Shown one piece after another: positions 38,623 through 47,272 of a stretch of 64,000 nt of DNA. Below the pieces are notes generated by a model that saw only the letters and a list, made by a program, of their open reading frames with translations, was not told the DNA's origin and searched no databases. Source of the DNA: a virus; the IMG/VR virus record IMGVR_UViG_3300028909_000018, positions 43,555-107,554 of that record; one strand, written 5' to 3'. Position 1 is the stretch's first letter, and every line of letters starts with the position of its first letter. The translations under genes and the position numbers were made by a program.

Positions 38623-39217
38623 CATTAATCGCCTGATTAATGTCACAACATAAAAATCTGGTGCCGTCGATGACTTCATTTCGAAAACTATGCCAATGAC
38701 CGAAAATCCACAATTTAGGTTGGTGAATTTCGAGCATCGCCTGAAGCGCCTTTGACGTTCGGTTTGGATAATGGTGTTTGCTCGTCTCCACCGGAAACAA
38801 TTTAAAATACATGTTTTCAGGGCAGTCGTGCGTCACCATCACTTGAGGCTTCAGTTCCTCATAACGAGAAATCATCCCATAAAGTTCCTGATAGGACAGT
38901 TCCTCATCTCCCCACCATGAGACACCGGGTGTGCGATTTTGCCAGTCGATGGAGAAGGCACCACCCATCAGGAACATCCGATGCTTGGGATCGTAGGTGC
39001 CATCAGGAATCCATCGCGACGAATTGCGACACGCATGGAGCGAGTCATGATTACCACGGATGAATTTGTGATTCACGGAAATATCCTGCGGATCGGGAAT
39101 CGGCACAAAACCAGCGCCAAAATCCCCCACCTGAATCGACTCATCACAATCCTGAATAAGCTGCTCCCACGCCTTGGTATCGCCGTGGATATCACCAATA
39201 AACCTAATTTTTGACAT
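38600..39217 (-). CDS. calcineurin-like metallophosphoesterase
   Basis: Motifs IRFIGDIHGDT, VGDFGAG, IRGNHDS, VTHDCPE and FGHWHS give a complete dinuclear metal site. At 205 residues with an extra SWWGDEELSYQ segment it differs from the smaller enzyme at 18940. Possible substrates are cyclic nucleotides or nucleic acid ends; undetermined. Confidence 0.85.
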   Translation of the reverse strand: MSKIRFIGDIHGDTKAWEQLIQDCDESIQVGDFGAGFVPIPDPQDISVNHKFIRGNHDSLHACRNSSRWIPDGTYDPKHRMFLMGGAFSIDWQNRTPGVSWWGDEELSYQELYGMISRYEELKPQVMVTHDCPENMYFKLFPVETSKHHYPNRTSKALQAMLEIHQPKLWIFGHWHSFRNEVIDGTRFLCCDINQAINVDLPTYE

Positions 39218-39227
39218 AAATAAATCC

Positions 39228-42200
39228 TTACTGTGGACCGTGGCCTATACCACCGTAATTTGTGAACAGTTTTTTAATTCGTTCATCGGGTGGAGACACA
39301 GGACCGGCCTCATGCTTCTCCTTTTTGATATCCTTGGCACCATCTTTATCATGAGATTTTAGTTCTGTAAAGAGTTTTTGCATGGCGTCTTGAGGTTTCT
39401 CATTAGGTTTAGAGGCATCCTTGTTGATAGCCGTCTGATTAATCTGGGCTGCGTAGTTTATAAGGTCTGGCTTTTGAATCAATGAATCTAGGTCGGTGTC
39501 TTCTGACTTGTAGAAGTTAGAATCCATCAATTTACTTCCATCATAACCGGCGTCACTTCGACCTTTCATGTTGTCCATTCTACTTCCATCATAACCGGCG
39601 TCTTTACGACCTCGCATGTTGTCCAGACTTCCATCATAAAAGGCGTCATCACGGCCTTTCATGTTGTCCATAGAATTAGGTCTTCCTCTTCCCAGCATCT
39701 TAGGATCGATTAACTTATGTTGCCATCTCTCGGCATTGGCCTTTATTTCAATAGCTTCTTTTTCGTCATCGTCTCTTGGCTGAAGACCACCCGCTCTATT
39801 CTTCATTTCCATAATTCTGTTATTATCAAACATAGAATCATTACGACCCATCATGCCTGCATCACTATCCCGAGAATTGAAACCGCCTAATCTTCCATGC
39901 ATGTTAAAACGAGGATCATGATTTTCTTTCCATCTATTGGCATTGGCCTTTATTTCGGCAGCTTCTCTCTGATCGTCTGTTGGTTGAATACCCATACGGC
40001 CCATCATGCCTGCATCACCGGCCATAGGATTGGAACCACCAAATCTTCCATGCATGTCAGCATGAAGATCATGACCACGATTTCTCATCTGACCAAATCG
40101 TTTGTCGCCATCAAATCCTGAGTCGTCACGGCCCATCATGCCGTTGACACCATCAGTATGTTGTTCAAGAACTTTACCTACAGAGTAGGCAATATTTTGA
40201 GCGGCAGCAACGATGGAAGGATGTGAAGCTTCGGCAGGAGTTTGATCATAATGCTCAGGGTGTTCCTGTCGATATAATGGATTTTGATTTCCATTTAATG
40301 GATTACCCTGACTATCTCTTATTGGAGAATAATTCTTGCCTGCGGATTCACCAAAACCATCCCTAGGAAGCCAATGAAGTCTTTCGTTTACTCCCATTTT
40401 TTCTCTTATATTATGAAATTGTTCAACAATACCCATTTCTCTTGCACCTGTAGCAGGATTAATTCTATATCCCGCAATAGTTCCTGCATGGTCTAAATGA
40501 GCATGGCGTGTCCCCCCTCCCCCACCAGCATATTTGTCGGATTCCGACCCATCTCTATTTAAATGTGTGGAAACAGGTGTTCCAATAGGCAAATCCTTAT
40601 CGAAGGCATTTTCACCTTTTTTAAATGTCCATTGATGAACATTTGATCCGTCTTGGCCCGACCCTTTTCTGACGCCAACACTTGCCATCGCCAAAGAAAC
40701 ACACTCATCATCCGTTATTAATCCTTTATCACGCATGGCCTTTACGTGGTCTAAGACCTGATCCGATGTCTTTAAATCGTTCACCCCACCACCAGAACCG
40801 CCACCAGATTCGTTTCCAATACTTCCCCCGCCCTTAAATCCGGGAGTACCCATACCCTGATCATAGTAATCTTGGGCTCTCTGCATATGTTTTTCAAATG
40901 CAGGAACACCGGGACCACCTTCTCTCATTCCTTCAAAATGTGTTTCCCAAGAATGTGCCGAACCTCTGGCGGTAGATTCATTCTTTATATGAGGAATTAC
41001 ATGTTTATACGTTGTTTCTAATTCATGATCCATAAATCCTTCATTGGCTTCATAACTGGAAGGATTTAACTTATGTTCCTTTGACCATTCAAGAAATGCA
41101 GTTCTACGTGGTCCTGTCCACTGTGCGTATCCATATCCCGATCCAGTTCCAGAATGACCAATTTCTTGTAGAGTTTTAAAATTACCACTTTCATAACCCA
41201 TCACACCAACGGGACCAGTCGCCTGTTCTCTGGTCAGACCATATTTTTCCATCAGATGCTTTGTGAGTTTATCACCAATAGCGGCACCAGCACCACCAAT
41301 ATGACCACCACCACCAGAACCGCCGCCCGAACCTTGTGTTATTGTGTGATCACCACCACCAGAACCGCCGCCCGAACCTTGTGTTATTGTGTGATCACCA
41401 CCAAGCTTTCTTCCAAGAATATCAGCCGCGCCTTGGTTTCTCTGAGCATCGACGGTCTGGCCGAATGTTGGTTGTGTTTGATCAGGAGACACAGAATCGA
41501 CGCCTCCACCGACAGGAAGGGCTACTTGGCCGGTACTTCTCGTGGCGGCAATCTGCTGTTGTGGTGTCTGTATAATATCACCACTCTGAAGCGCCTTGAT
41601 CTGGCTTTCCTTCTGGGCCTTGTCCTTACTCAGATCATCAATTTCTTTTTGAATCTCTTCCTTACGTTTATCGACGGCAGGATTATGCTTTCCGCTCTTG
41701 TCCATCTCATCAAGCTTCTGAACAATCTTCATGAGTGCTTCACGCTGTATTGCAAGATTAGAGTCGTCTTCCTTCACACCGGCCTGTAATTTCTGCGACT
41801 GAAGACTATTATAATAATCCTTTAGGTCTTTTGGACTGTCATTTTCATGACCTCCACTCAAAGGAGTATGATTTTCTCCTTTGTTTCCCCAATTAAGAGC
41901 AGCAGCCAAACCTCCGCCTATCAGACCAGCAGCCAAACCTCCGCCCATCAGACCTTCACTCAAAAATCCCTTAAGACTTCCTAGAAGTTTACTTCCCCAT
42001 TGAACGGCCTTGATTTCCATCCCATCCTTGGCAAGGTCTCCAAAACCCCCGCCGCCACCTGAACCTCCACCGCCACCGCCACCGCCAGAACCTCCACCAC
42101 CCAAAACTAATCTTTCAAGCAGAGAGTTAGTTTTTCTGTTTTCGGTCAGCATGGAGTCAAGAAGAACACCATGGGTCACATTATGCTGATTTATTTGTTC

Positions 42201-42458
42201 AAAACCAAGTTCAAGCGTATTCACAACGTCTTCGTCGTCTGTACTATTACTACTTTTCTTCCTACGTTCCTGACGAACTTCATCCTTCAGTTCTTTGATT
42301 TCTTCGTCGGCCTTCTTCTTGTAGCTAGAAACCAAATCTTGCAGCGCCATGATCTGTGGAAACGCCGCATGTGTGAGATATCTGGCGCTATCGGCCAATA
42401 AAGTTCTGAAGGTACTTTCTGCTGCTTGTTCTTGTTCTTGTTCTTGTTCTTGTGCCAT
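39228..42458 (-). CDS. giant virion-associated peptidoglycan hydrolase
   Basis: The 1076-residue protein starts with QE repeats and a coiled coil (about 35-115), then poly-Gly linkers. Residues about 393-490 match the phage tail lysin family (LMEKYGLTREQATGPVGVMG, YESGNF with probable catalytic Glu423, GYGYAQWTG). Residues about 575-690 look like a BPSL0067/CHAP-like Cys peptidase (ECVSLA with Cys586, RHAHLDHAG with His). The tail (770-985) has repeated MMGR and NMKGRxDAGYDG units. It lies between late boxes and likely replaces the lysozyme missing from gp5. Confidence 0.75.
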   Translation of the reverse strand: MAQEQEQEQEQAAESTFRTLLADSARYLTHAAFPQIMALQDLVSSYKKKADEEIKELKDEVRQERRKKSSNSTDDEDVVNTLELGFEQINQHNVTHGVLLDSMLTENRKTNSLLERLVLGGGGSGGGGGGGGSGGGGGFGDLAKDGMEIKAVQWGSKLLGSLKGFLSEGLMGGGLAAGLIGGGLAAALNWGNKGENHTPLSGGHENDSPKDLKDYYNSLQSQKLQAGVKEDDSNLAIQREALMKIVQKLDEMDKSGKHNPAVDKRKEEIQKEIDDLSKDKAQKESQIKALQSGDIIQTPQQQIAATRSTGQVALPVGGGVDSVSPDQTQPTFGQTVDAQRNQGAADILGRKLGGDHTITQGSGGGSGGGDHTITQGSGGGSGGGGHIGGAGAAIGDKLTKHLMEKYGLTREQATGPVGVMGYESGNFKTLQEIGHSGTGSGYGYAQWTGPRRTAFLEWSKEHKLNPSSYEANEGFMDHELETTYKHVIPHIKNESTARGSAHSWETHFEGMREGGPGVPAFEKHMQRAQDYYDQGMGTPGFKGGGSIGNESGGGSGGGVNDLKTSDQVLDHVKAMRDKGLITDDECVSLAMASVGVRKGSGQDGSNVHQWTFKKGENAFDKDLPIGTPVSTHLNRDGSESDKYAGGGGGTRHAHLDHAGTIAGYRINPATGAREMGIVEQFHNIREKMGVNERLHWLPRDGFGESAGKNYSPIRDSQGNPLNGNQNPLYRQEHPEHYDQTPAEASHPSIVAAAQNIAYSVGKVLEQHTDGVNGMMGRDDSGFDGDKRFGQMRNRGHDLHADMHGRFGGSNPMAGDAGMMGRMGIQPTDDQREAAEIKANANRWKENHDPRFNMHGRLGGFNSRDSDAGMMGRNDSMFDNNRIMEMKNRAGGLQPRDDDEKEAIEIKANAERWQHKLIDPKMLGRGRPNSMDNMKGRDDAFYDGSLDNMRGRKDAGYDGSRMDNMKGRSDAGYDGSKLMDSNFYKSEDTDLDSLIQKPDLINYAAQINQTAINKDASKPNEKPQDAMQKLFTELKSHDKDGAKDIKKEKHEAGPVSPPDERIKKLFTNYGGIGHGPQ
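39530..39670. repeat. three coding repeats (DNMKGR units)
   Basis: Three 42-48-bp units encode DNMKGRDDAFYDGS-like peptides near the C-terminus of the giant hydrolase. Looser MMGR repeats occur up to about 40140. Confidence 0.75.
41316..41402. repeat. duplicated Gly-rich linker
   Basis: Two identical 45-bp units encode DHTITQGSGGGSGGG immediately before the lysin domain. They are direct coding repeats, not a CRISPR: there are no spacers. Confidence 0.85.
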
Positions 42459-42473
42459 GGAATCCCTGAAAAA

Positions 42474-42481
42474 AATAAATA
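42474..42481 (+). promoter_or_regulatory. late-type promoter box
   Basis: AATAAATA on the plus strand, upstream of the membrane protein at 42519. Confidence 0.5.
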
Positions 42482-42495
42482 TCTGATACTTTTAA

Positions 42496-42503
42496 TATTT
42501 ATT
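42496..42503 (-). promoter_or_regulatory. late-type promoter box, divergent
   Basis: AATAAATA on the minus strand, 37 bases before the ATG of the giant hydrolase. The two boxes form a divergent late promoter pair. Confidence 0.5.
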
Positions 42504-42518
42504 CAAGGACCAAAGGCC

Positions 42519-42956
42519 ATGGAATATGATCCCGACGACTCGATTCAGTCGCAACTTTTAAAAGAAACTTGGTTCAAACAATGGCATCTCTTTGCGGCAT
42601 GGTTATATCTCACCATCATAGCGTTTGATTTTTTGATAGCGCCTATCACCAACGTCGTCATTCTGGCATACTTTAAATACCCCATCATCGCATGGGCTCC
42701 GATCACACTTCAAGGTGGTGGAATATTTCACATATCCATGTTGGCTGTTATTGGCGTGGCGACATGGGGCCAGAGTCGCCAGATGGTGGAGCAGATAAGG
42801 AACATGCCGGATTATTCTAACTTTGGTGGTGGTTACGGAGGCTATGGAGGCGGTTCACAGATGGAGCAGCAACCATCCCCCAATATGCCGCTAAACCCGC
42901 CAGTGGACCCTAAAACCGTGTTACAGGCACCACACCGAGGTATACCCAAAGGATAA
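42519..42956 (+). CDS. three-helix membrane protein, candidate holin
   Basis: Start MEYDPDDSIQSQLLKETWFK follows AAGGACCAAAGG. Three hydrophobic segments (about 23-45, 47-65, 72-92), with WAPITLQGGGIFH between them, fit the 3TM holin type; the C-terminus is a Gly/Pro/Gln-rich tail. It stands alone in a late unit next to the giant hydrolase and ends at a terminator. Holin function is inferred. Confidence 0.55.
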   Translation: MEYDPDDSIQSQLLKETWFKQWHLFAAWLYLTIIAFDFLIAPITNVVILAYFKYPIIAWAPITLQGGGIFHISMLAVIGVATWGQSRQMVEQIRNMPDYSNFGGGYGGYGGGSQMEQQPSPNMPLNPPVDPKTVLQAPHRGIPKG

Positions 42957-42957
42957 T

Positions 42958-42991
42958 AAAAAGGGGAGCCGAAGCCCCCCTTTATCTTTTT
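42958..42991. terminator. bidirectional terminator
   Basis: AAAGGGG-AGC / GC-CCCCTTT hairpin flanked by A and T runs separates the plus-strand membrane protein from gp32, which converge here. Confidence 0.75.
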
Positions 42992-43013
42992 CGTAGGATG
43001 ATTAGGTGTCAAA

Positions 43014-43982
43014 TTAAAAGGGGATGTCGTCCTCGACTGTATTCTTTTTCAGGCTGGAGAAAAATTCATCAGTCTGGTCAGATACAGATTCCTTCTGAAT
43101 AGACGCAGAGGATTTTGGTTCCGCCGTGGCGAATGACCGAGCCGGTTCGGAAGCCGCCTGAGAAGAGGTAAGGTTCTTACCATTCCATAGGGCAGTATCA
43201 AAGCCAACAACGTCATCCAAACGCTTCTTCAGGTCGGCGTAAGGCTTGAAGTTCTTGGGTTCCAGATAGGATTTGATCGACCAAGTTTTATATTGCTCGT
43301 AAATCTTCTCTAGCTCTTCATCGGGAGCCAATGGTCCGGGAGGATCGAACGAAGAAGTATTATAGCTCCGTTGCATCCGACCGTCCTTACGCTCCGAAAT
43401 AATTTCGATGCGAAAGTTGGCACCATCCCACAGGTCGAAAGGATTGATCTTCTTCTTCCCGGCAAACTTCGGGAACATGACAGCCTCAATCTTATCCATC
43501 GCCCACTTGCCGAACTTGAACTTGACAACCCGACCGTTGTTTTCAGGATGCACACTATCTTCGATGACATAGAAGTTAGCGACATAATGAATCTTGCGGG
43601 ATTGGTGCGTGGCCTGCTGACGGTTAGGATGGGTCTTGGCCACCTTGTCGTCATTCGCGCCGGGAACCGAGTTCCAAAGCTTCTTATTGAATTCCATGAC
43701 AGGATCGGCACCCTCGTCCAATGTGAACAGGCAGTTTTCGATATACCACTTAGAAGTGGTCTTGTCCTGAAACTCGTGGCTCCACCAACGGGCGAAATCC
43801 AGATCGTCTGGTGTGATACGGGGAAGGAAACGACCAACAGCAAACCCGTTGCCGTTCTTGTCTACACTAGGATACCATTCGTTTGGATCAGACTCAAATG
43901 TCTTCTTTTCCAGCTTGGTAACGTCTTCTTCTAGCTTCTTGAAACTCTCTTGACGATTTTTCTTTAGGTCTTTAAAACTCAA
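43014..43982 (-). CDS. 32: single-stranded DNA-binding protein gp32
   Basis: The basic N-terminal helix (KDLKKNRQESFKKLEEDVTK) and the core blocks FLPRITPDDLDF, WNSVPGANDDKVAKTH, HYVANFYVIEDSVHPENNG and FKFGKWAMDKIEA are gp32 features. It coats ssDNA and organises replication and recombination. The T4 zinc ligands (His and three Cys) are not conserved: only one His and one Cys remain in that segment. The C-terminus ends VEDDIPF, like bacterial SSB tips. Confidence 0.9.
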   Translation of the reverse strand: MSFKDLKKNRQESFKKLEEDVTKLEKKTFESDPNEWYPSVDKNGNGFAVGRFLPRITPDDLDFARWWSHEFQDKTTSKWYIENCLFTLDEGADPVMEFNKKLWNSVPGANDDKVAKTHPNRQQATHQSRKIHYVANFYVIEDSVHPENNGRVVKFKFGKWAMDKIEAVMFPKFAGKKKINPFDLWDGANFRIEIISERKDGRMQRSYNTSSFDPPGPLAPDEELEKIYEQYKTWSIKSYLEPKNFKPYADLKKRLDDVVGFDTALWNGKNLTSSQAASEPARSFATAEPKSSASIQKESVSDQTDEFFSSLKKNTVEDDIPF

Positions 43983-44044
43983 CTTATTTTCTCCTGTGAT
44001 GTTGTGATCTTTGTGATGATGTGATCAGGGATTATCCCTACTTC

Positions 44045-44052
44045 TATTTATC
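44045..44052 (-). promoter_or_regulatory. late-type promoter box upstream of gp32
   Basis: GATAAATA on the minus strand, about 63 bases before the gp32 ATG. The leader in between is AT-rich with two copies of GTGATG, a possible autoregulatory site as known for T4 gp32 mRNA. Confidence 0.45.
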
Positions 44053-44080
44053 ACATTTCTATCGAAAATACCAGCAAATT

Positions 44081-44356
44081 CTAAGCAAATCTGAAATTAT
44101 TTTCGATAAACTTATATAGCCGATCTGGACAGTAATTAAATTCAATTGACATCATATAGGCCTCATAGACAAGCTTTTGGAGTCTTCTAAATTCTGGTTC
44201 ATAATCCACCATTTCTGATTCGAGCCTTATCCCTCTATCGGCACATTCCTCTTCAAGGTCATCATCAGATAAATCTTCGAAGAAATCATATTTTCTATAT
44301 TCTAGCTCATCGATAAGATCATCTAAATCATATTCTTTAAGAGGCCGATCACTCAT
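44081..44356 (-). CDS. hypothetical acidic protein, 91 aa
   Basis: Very acidic N-terminal half (DLDDLIDELEYRKYDFFEDL). Its start overlaps the gp33-like gene by four bases. Ends in TAG. The conserved order next to gp33 could point to a transcription role, but no motif supports this. Confidence 0.5.
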   Translation of the reverse strand: MSDRPLKEYDLDDLIDELEYRKYDFFEDLSDDDLEEECADRGIRLESEMVDYEPEFRRLQKLVYEAYMMSIEFNYCPDRLYKFIENNFRFA

Positions 44357-44589
44357 TCGAAATCCTTTGGAAGCTTGGGAGTTTTCTTGATGAAGTTCAT
44401 CTTCTCGGCCACGATGAAGAGCCTGCTCTTGAACTCGGGGTCTTTTTTGAGAATGGGAACTATCGTGTCTAATTCAATACCATCTTTCTCACAGATTGTC
44501 AAGATTGAATCTATGAAGTCGATGTTTTTTTCACAAAGGGCCTCCACCTTGGCGCGGAAGGCCTCGATATCAAATTCGAACTTGTTCAA
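44353..44589 (-). CDS. 33: late transcription coactivator gp33-like
   Basis: The pattern IDFIDSILTICEKDGIELDT, then a LP-containing end (KTPKLPKDF) matches the gp33-type coactivators of T4-like cyanophages, in which the C-terminal LP motif contacts the clamp. In T4 gp33 links RNA polymerase to gp45 and works with gp55. Small size (78) is typical of the non-T4 branch. Confidence 0.65.
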   Translation of the reverse strand: MNKFEFDIEAFRAKVEALCEKNIDFIDSILTICEKDGIELDTIVPILKKDPEFKSRLFIVAEKMNFIKKTPKLPKDFE

Positions 44590-44948
44590 AACAATTCTTT
44601 CATGTTGGCGGCATATTCTCGGGCGAGAGTCAGCGCATCTTCATAGGAGTAAGTTGTAATTTGCTCTTCGTCGGTCAGGCGAGGAACGTAATCCCCACCG
44701 GCATGATCAATATCCTCCACGTAATATTTGACGCTCTTGGCGACGTTATAATCATTAGTATACGGATATTTACCGAACATACTGACTTCTAAACCGACGA
44801 TAATCTTCTGCCTGACGACAGGTTCATAATAAATCTGTTCCGATACCCACTCCACGTCACCAATTCTCTGTTTAATTTGCTTAGTTCTTCTATAGGAACG
44901 GGCCACATAGAAGACATGTCCTATGGCATATTTTGTTCTGATTTCCAT
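44586..44948 (-). CDS. hypothetical protein, 120 aa
   Basis: Start MEIRTKYAIGHVFYVARSYR follows AAGGAAATTTAC; an upstream frame to 45008 runs over the tRNA and was dropped. A beta-barrel-like start and helical end are seen. Family resembles phage SH3-like small proteins, not certain. Confidence 0.5.
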   Translation of the reverse strand: MEIRTKYAIGHVFYVARSYRRTKQIKQRIGDVEWVSEQIYYEPVVRQKIIVGLEVSMFGKYPYTNDYNVAKSVKYYVEDIDHAGGDYVPRLTDEEQITTYSYEDALTLAREYAANMKELF

Positions 44949-44966
44949 GTAAATTTCCTTCAAAAT

Positions 44967-45048
44967 TGGCACCCTCGGCTGGATTCGAACCAGCGTTTGC
45001 AACTCCACTACAGATAACGGCTTAGAAGACCGAACTGGTTACGAGGGT
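44967..45048 (-). tRNA. atypical tRNA, anticodon probably UCU
   Basis: Acceptor ACCCTCG/CGAGGGT, T arm GCTGG-TTCGAAT-CCAGC, discriminator G and encoded CCA are perfect. The arm TCGGT-CTTCTAA-GCCGT gives anticodon UCU (Arg). Only about six bases are left for the D arm, while the variable region is about 20 bases with a TGTAG/TTGCA stem. The amino acid is uncertain because G73 and a long variable arm are Ser-like. Confidence 0.7.
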
Positions 45049-45054
45049 ATTAAA

Positions 45055-45062
45055 TATTTATT
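45055..45062 (-). promoter_or_regulatory. late-type promoter box before tRNA
   Basis: AATAAATA on the minus strand, six bases before the tRNA 5' end. Confidence 0.45.
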
Positions 45063-46107
45063 CGCGTGTAAACTCCTTGAAGTCGGCCTTCTTATTAAAC
45101 TCTTCAAGGAGAATATTTTCTACCTCTTCGAGTTGTAAAAGAGGGCTGGTGGCCTTAACCTCATGAAATTTACAGTCATATTCAACGAGAAGGTCTCGCC
45201 AGAATTTCATATCCGTCTCACGCTTATCACCGCCATAACGGAGTTGATCCGGCTCGAAAGGTATACTATCATTCATCAGAAAATAAATGTCAGATTTAGA
45301 AACTTTAAATAGGGTTTCACAAATCTTAGGCCATGAACCTTTCCACAGTTTATAGTATCCAATCGTGGAAAGCAAGTCCGTATCTTGAAGAATGAATGGA
45401 GTTAATTTCTCTCGCGCCACCGTCTGAGAAGCAAATTGTCCATAGACAATGTTTAACATCTTCTCATCAGTAATTTCAGGACCGACAGCCTCAAGATAAC
45501 CACGAGCCCATTCTGGAACTCTTGTACTATCGAAAGACCCCCAATTAAATACGGCCCTAGTCATGGTGGATTTGCCCACAGACTCTTGTCCAAAAAATGT
45601 GGCCACGACACCATACTTCCGTCGAAGAGAAGGAACTAAATCATCAAAATTAGACAACGGATTGTCTCTGAGATGCGTCGCCTTTGACGCATTGATGACT
45701 CGATCAATATCAAAGGGAATGAAGCTTGCGCCGATAACCTTTGATAGTTCGATCCCATAATTTTCTGAGGCAAAGAGAAAATCAAACTTAGTCACGCCTG
45801 TTTCATCTTCGATCATCTCACACCAGAAGTTCCAAAAGTCAGGATGATCTGGTGGATTTTGAGGAACGTCATCATTCTGATTTAAATGAAAAATGAGATT
45901 ACAGGAATCATAATAATTCTGAAATTCATTCTTCAAGGCCAGATAACGAACCCAACCATCCATCGGCTCGAAACTACGAGAGTTGATGAGAACATGCAAC
46001 GTGTAATCATATCCCTCGGTCTCAAAAAAATCAAGACCAAACTGAATCAATGCCTTATGACCGTTGGTCGGAGGAAGAGCCGTCATCACGATGATGCCAC
46101 GTCGCAT
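45058..46107 (-). CDS. nadR: bifunctional NadR-like protein
   Basis: The N-terminal domain starts IIVMTALPPTNGHKALIQFG, the (T/H)xGH signature of NMN adenylyltransferases. A second domain carries a P-loop FFGQESVGKSTM (about 170-181) followed by ARGYLEAVG and ILQDTDLLST, as in the ribosylnicotinamide kinase part of NadR. Together they convert nicotinamide riboside to NAD. The DNA-binding domain of enterobacterial NadR is absent. PnuC is encoded directly upstream. Confidence 0.88.
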   Translation of the reverse strand: MRRGIIVMTALPPTNGHKALIQFGLDFFETEGYDYTLHVLINSRSFEPMDGWVRYLALKNEFQNYYDSCNLIFHLNQNDDVPQNPPDHPDFWNFWCEMIEDETGVTKFDFLFASENYGIELSKVIGASFIPFDIDRVINASKATHLRDNPLSNFDDLVPSLRRKYGVVATFFGQESVGKSTMTRAVFNWGSFDSTRVPEWARGYLEAVGPEITDEKMLNIVYGQFASQTVAREKLTPFILQDTDLLSTIGYYKLWKGSWPKICETLFKVSKSDIYFLMNDSIPFEPDQLRYGGDKRETDMKFWRDLLVEYDCKFHEVKATSPLLQLEEVENILLEEFNKKADFKEFTRE

Positions 46108-46118
46108 GTTTTTAATCC

Positions 46119-46805
46119 TTAATGATTTACAATTTCAAACTTCTGAACGGCGGCGGTAATCGAAGGAGTCTTCATCGACTTCCACCAGAGATATAGAGCC
46201 CAGATAGCATTAAGAATGAAGAAACCCATCTGGATGGAAAGAATCTTCAGGTCTTCATTCCAGTAGACAAACACCGAAATGATGTCAACGGCAATCCAGA
46301 GAATCCAATTTTCGATTTTCTTATTGTCCAGCATGAACTGAGCCAAAATTGAAAGAACAAGAATTGAAGTATCCCATGCGGCATTTGTGCCACCAAAATA
46401 ATTATTCGCTTCCATACAGGCCAGACCGACGCCTGCTGTCAAAACGATATAAACCGGCCACCACTTGGCTTCGATAAAAGTTACCGGGCGAGTGTCGGCA
46501 TCGGGCTTCCATCGAAACCAGCCATATAACAAAGTCGGAAACAAGTAGACCTGTAGAGCCATCGAAGACAGAAGATTCGATTGATAAAACAGAAGACAGA
46601 GAGCGGCGACGGAAATTGCTCCAATCGGATAATTCCACCGAGACTGAAAGACGCACAGGAATGTACACCAATAAGAAGTGAATACAGAAAATGCCTCCAG
46701 CGGATTTACGCTCGGAATCCATCCAAAGAAGAGAGCAGTCTCATAAGAGATTGCCGTAGCAATCAGACCACAGACGATAGAAATACCTTGATTTTTCCAA
46801 AACAT
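46119..46805 (-). CDS. pnuC: nicotinamide riboside transporter PnuC
   Basis: About seven hydrophobic segments and PnuC marks: WNYPIGAISVAALCLLFYQS, LYGWFRW, AQFMLDNKKIENWILWIAVD and ISVFVYW. It would import nicotinamide riboside by facilitated diffusion, trapped by the NadR kinase encoded downstream. Gene spacing of 11 bases indicates one operon. Confidence 0.88.
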   Translation of the reverse strand: MFWKNQGISIVCGLIATAISYETALFFGWIPSVNPLEAFSVFTSYWCTFLCVFQSRWNYPIGAISVAALCLLFYQSNLLSSMALQVYLFPTLLYGWFRWKPDADTRPVTFIEAKWWPVYIVLTAGVGLACMEANNYFGGTNAAWDTSILVLSILAQFMLDNKKIENWILWIAVDIISVFVYWNEDLKILSIQMGFFILNAIWALYLWWKSMKTPSITAAVQKFEIVNH

Positions 46806-46854
46806 TTAATATCCTTTCATTCGTTTCATTATTATACTTCTAAGACTATAGCCG

Positions 46855-46880
46855 AAAAAAGAGGGTTTGTAAACCCCCTT
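46855..46880 (-). terminator. rho-independent terminator
   Basis: GGGTTTACAAACCC hairpin followed by CTCTTTTTT on the minus strand, after the gene ending at 46900. Confidence 0.75.
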
Positions 46881-46899
46881 CCTCGACATCGTAAGAAAA

Positions 46900-47115
46900 T
46901 CAGGCCGACTTGACGGCGACATTCACATTTTGAAAATTGTGGTAGACGACCTTGTTATCGAGCATCCCTGTCGTCCAAGCCTTCTGGCTTTCCCAGACGG
47001 TATAAAGAAATCCATCCTCGGAATTCAGGTTGATGGCGATGTCGCAAGCATCGATAAAATCCTTGAAGGTTCCTACCAATTCTTGGTTAGCGCCGCCAAT
47101 CACGATATAATTCAT
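46900..47115 (-). CDS. hypothetical protein, 71 aa
   Basis: Start MNYIVIGGANQELVGTFKDF follows GGAGATTTGTGCA. A small alpha/beta protein flanked by terminators on both sides, so it may be a monocistronic unit. Family unknown. Confidence 0.55.
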   Translation of the reverse strand: MNYIVIGGANQELVGTFKDFIDACDIAINLNSEDGFLYTVWESQKAWTTGMLDNKVVYHNFQNVNVAVKSA

Positions 47116-47220
47116 TGCACAAATCTCCAATTTTTTTTTCGCAGCCACCCCGAATGGCCTAACTGCATGACAAGAACCTACTCCTTCAAAATGGTTCCGT
47201 CAAGATAACGTGAGCGGAAA

Positions 47221-47254
47221 AAAAGAAAAAGGCCGGGAAGAACTCCCGGCCTTA
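47221..47254 (-). terminator. rho-independent terminator
   Basis: AAGGCCGGGAG/TTCCCGGCCTT stem followed by a T-rich tract on the minus strand, just after the gene ending at 47273. Confidence 0.85.
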
Positions 47255-47272
47255 TTAATGACTAATTATGAA

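Noticed and set aside
41316-41402. Direct repeats that could look like a CRISPR array
   Set aside because: Two adjacent coding repeats for Gly-rich linkers without spacers, inside one long reading frame.
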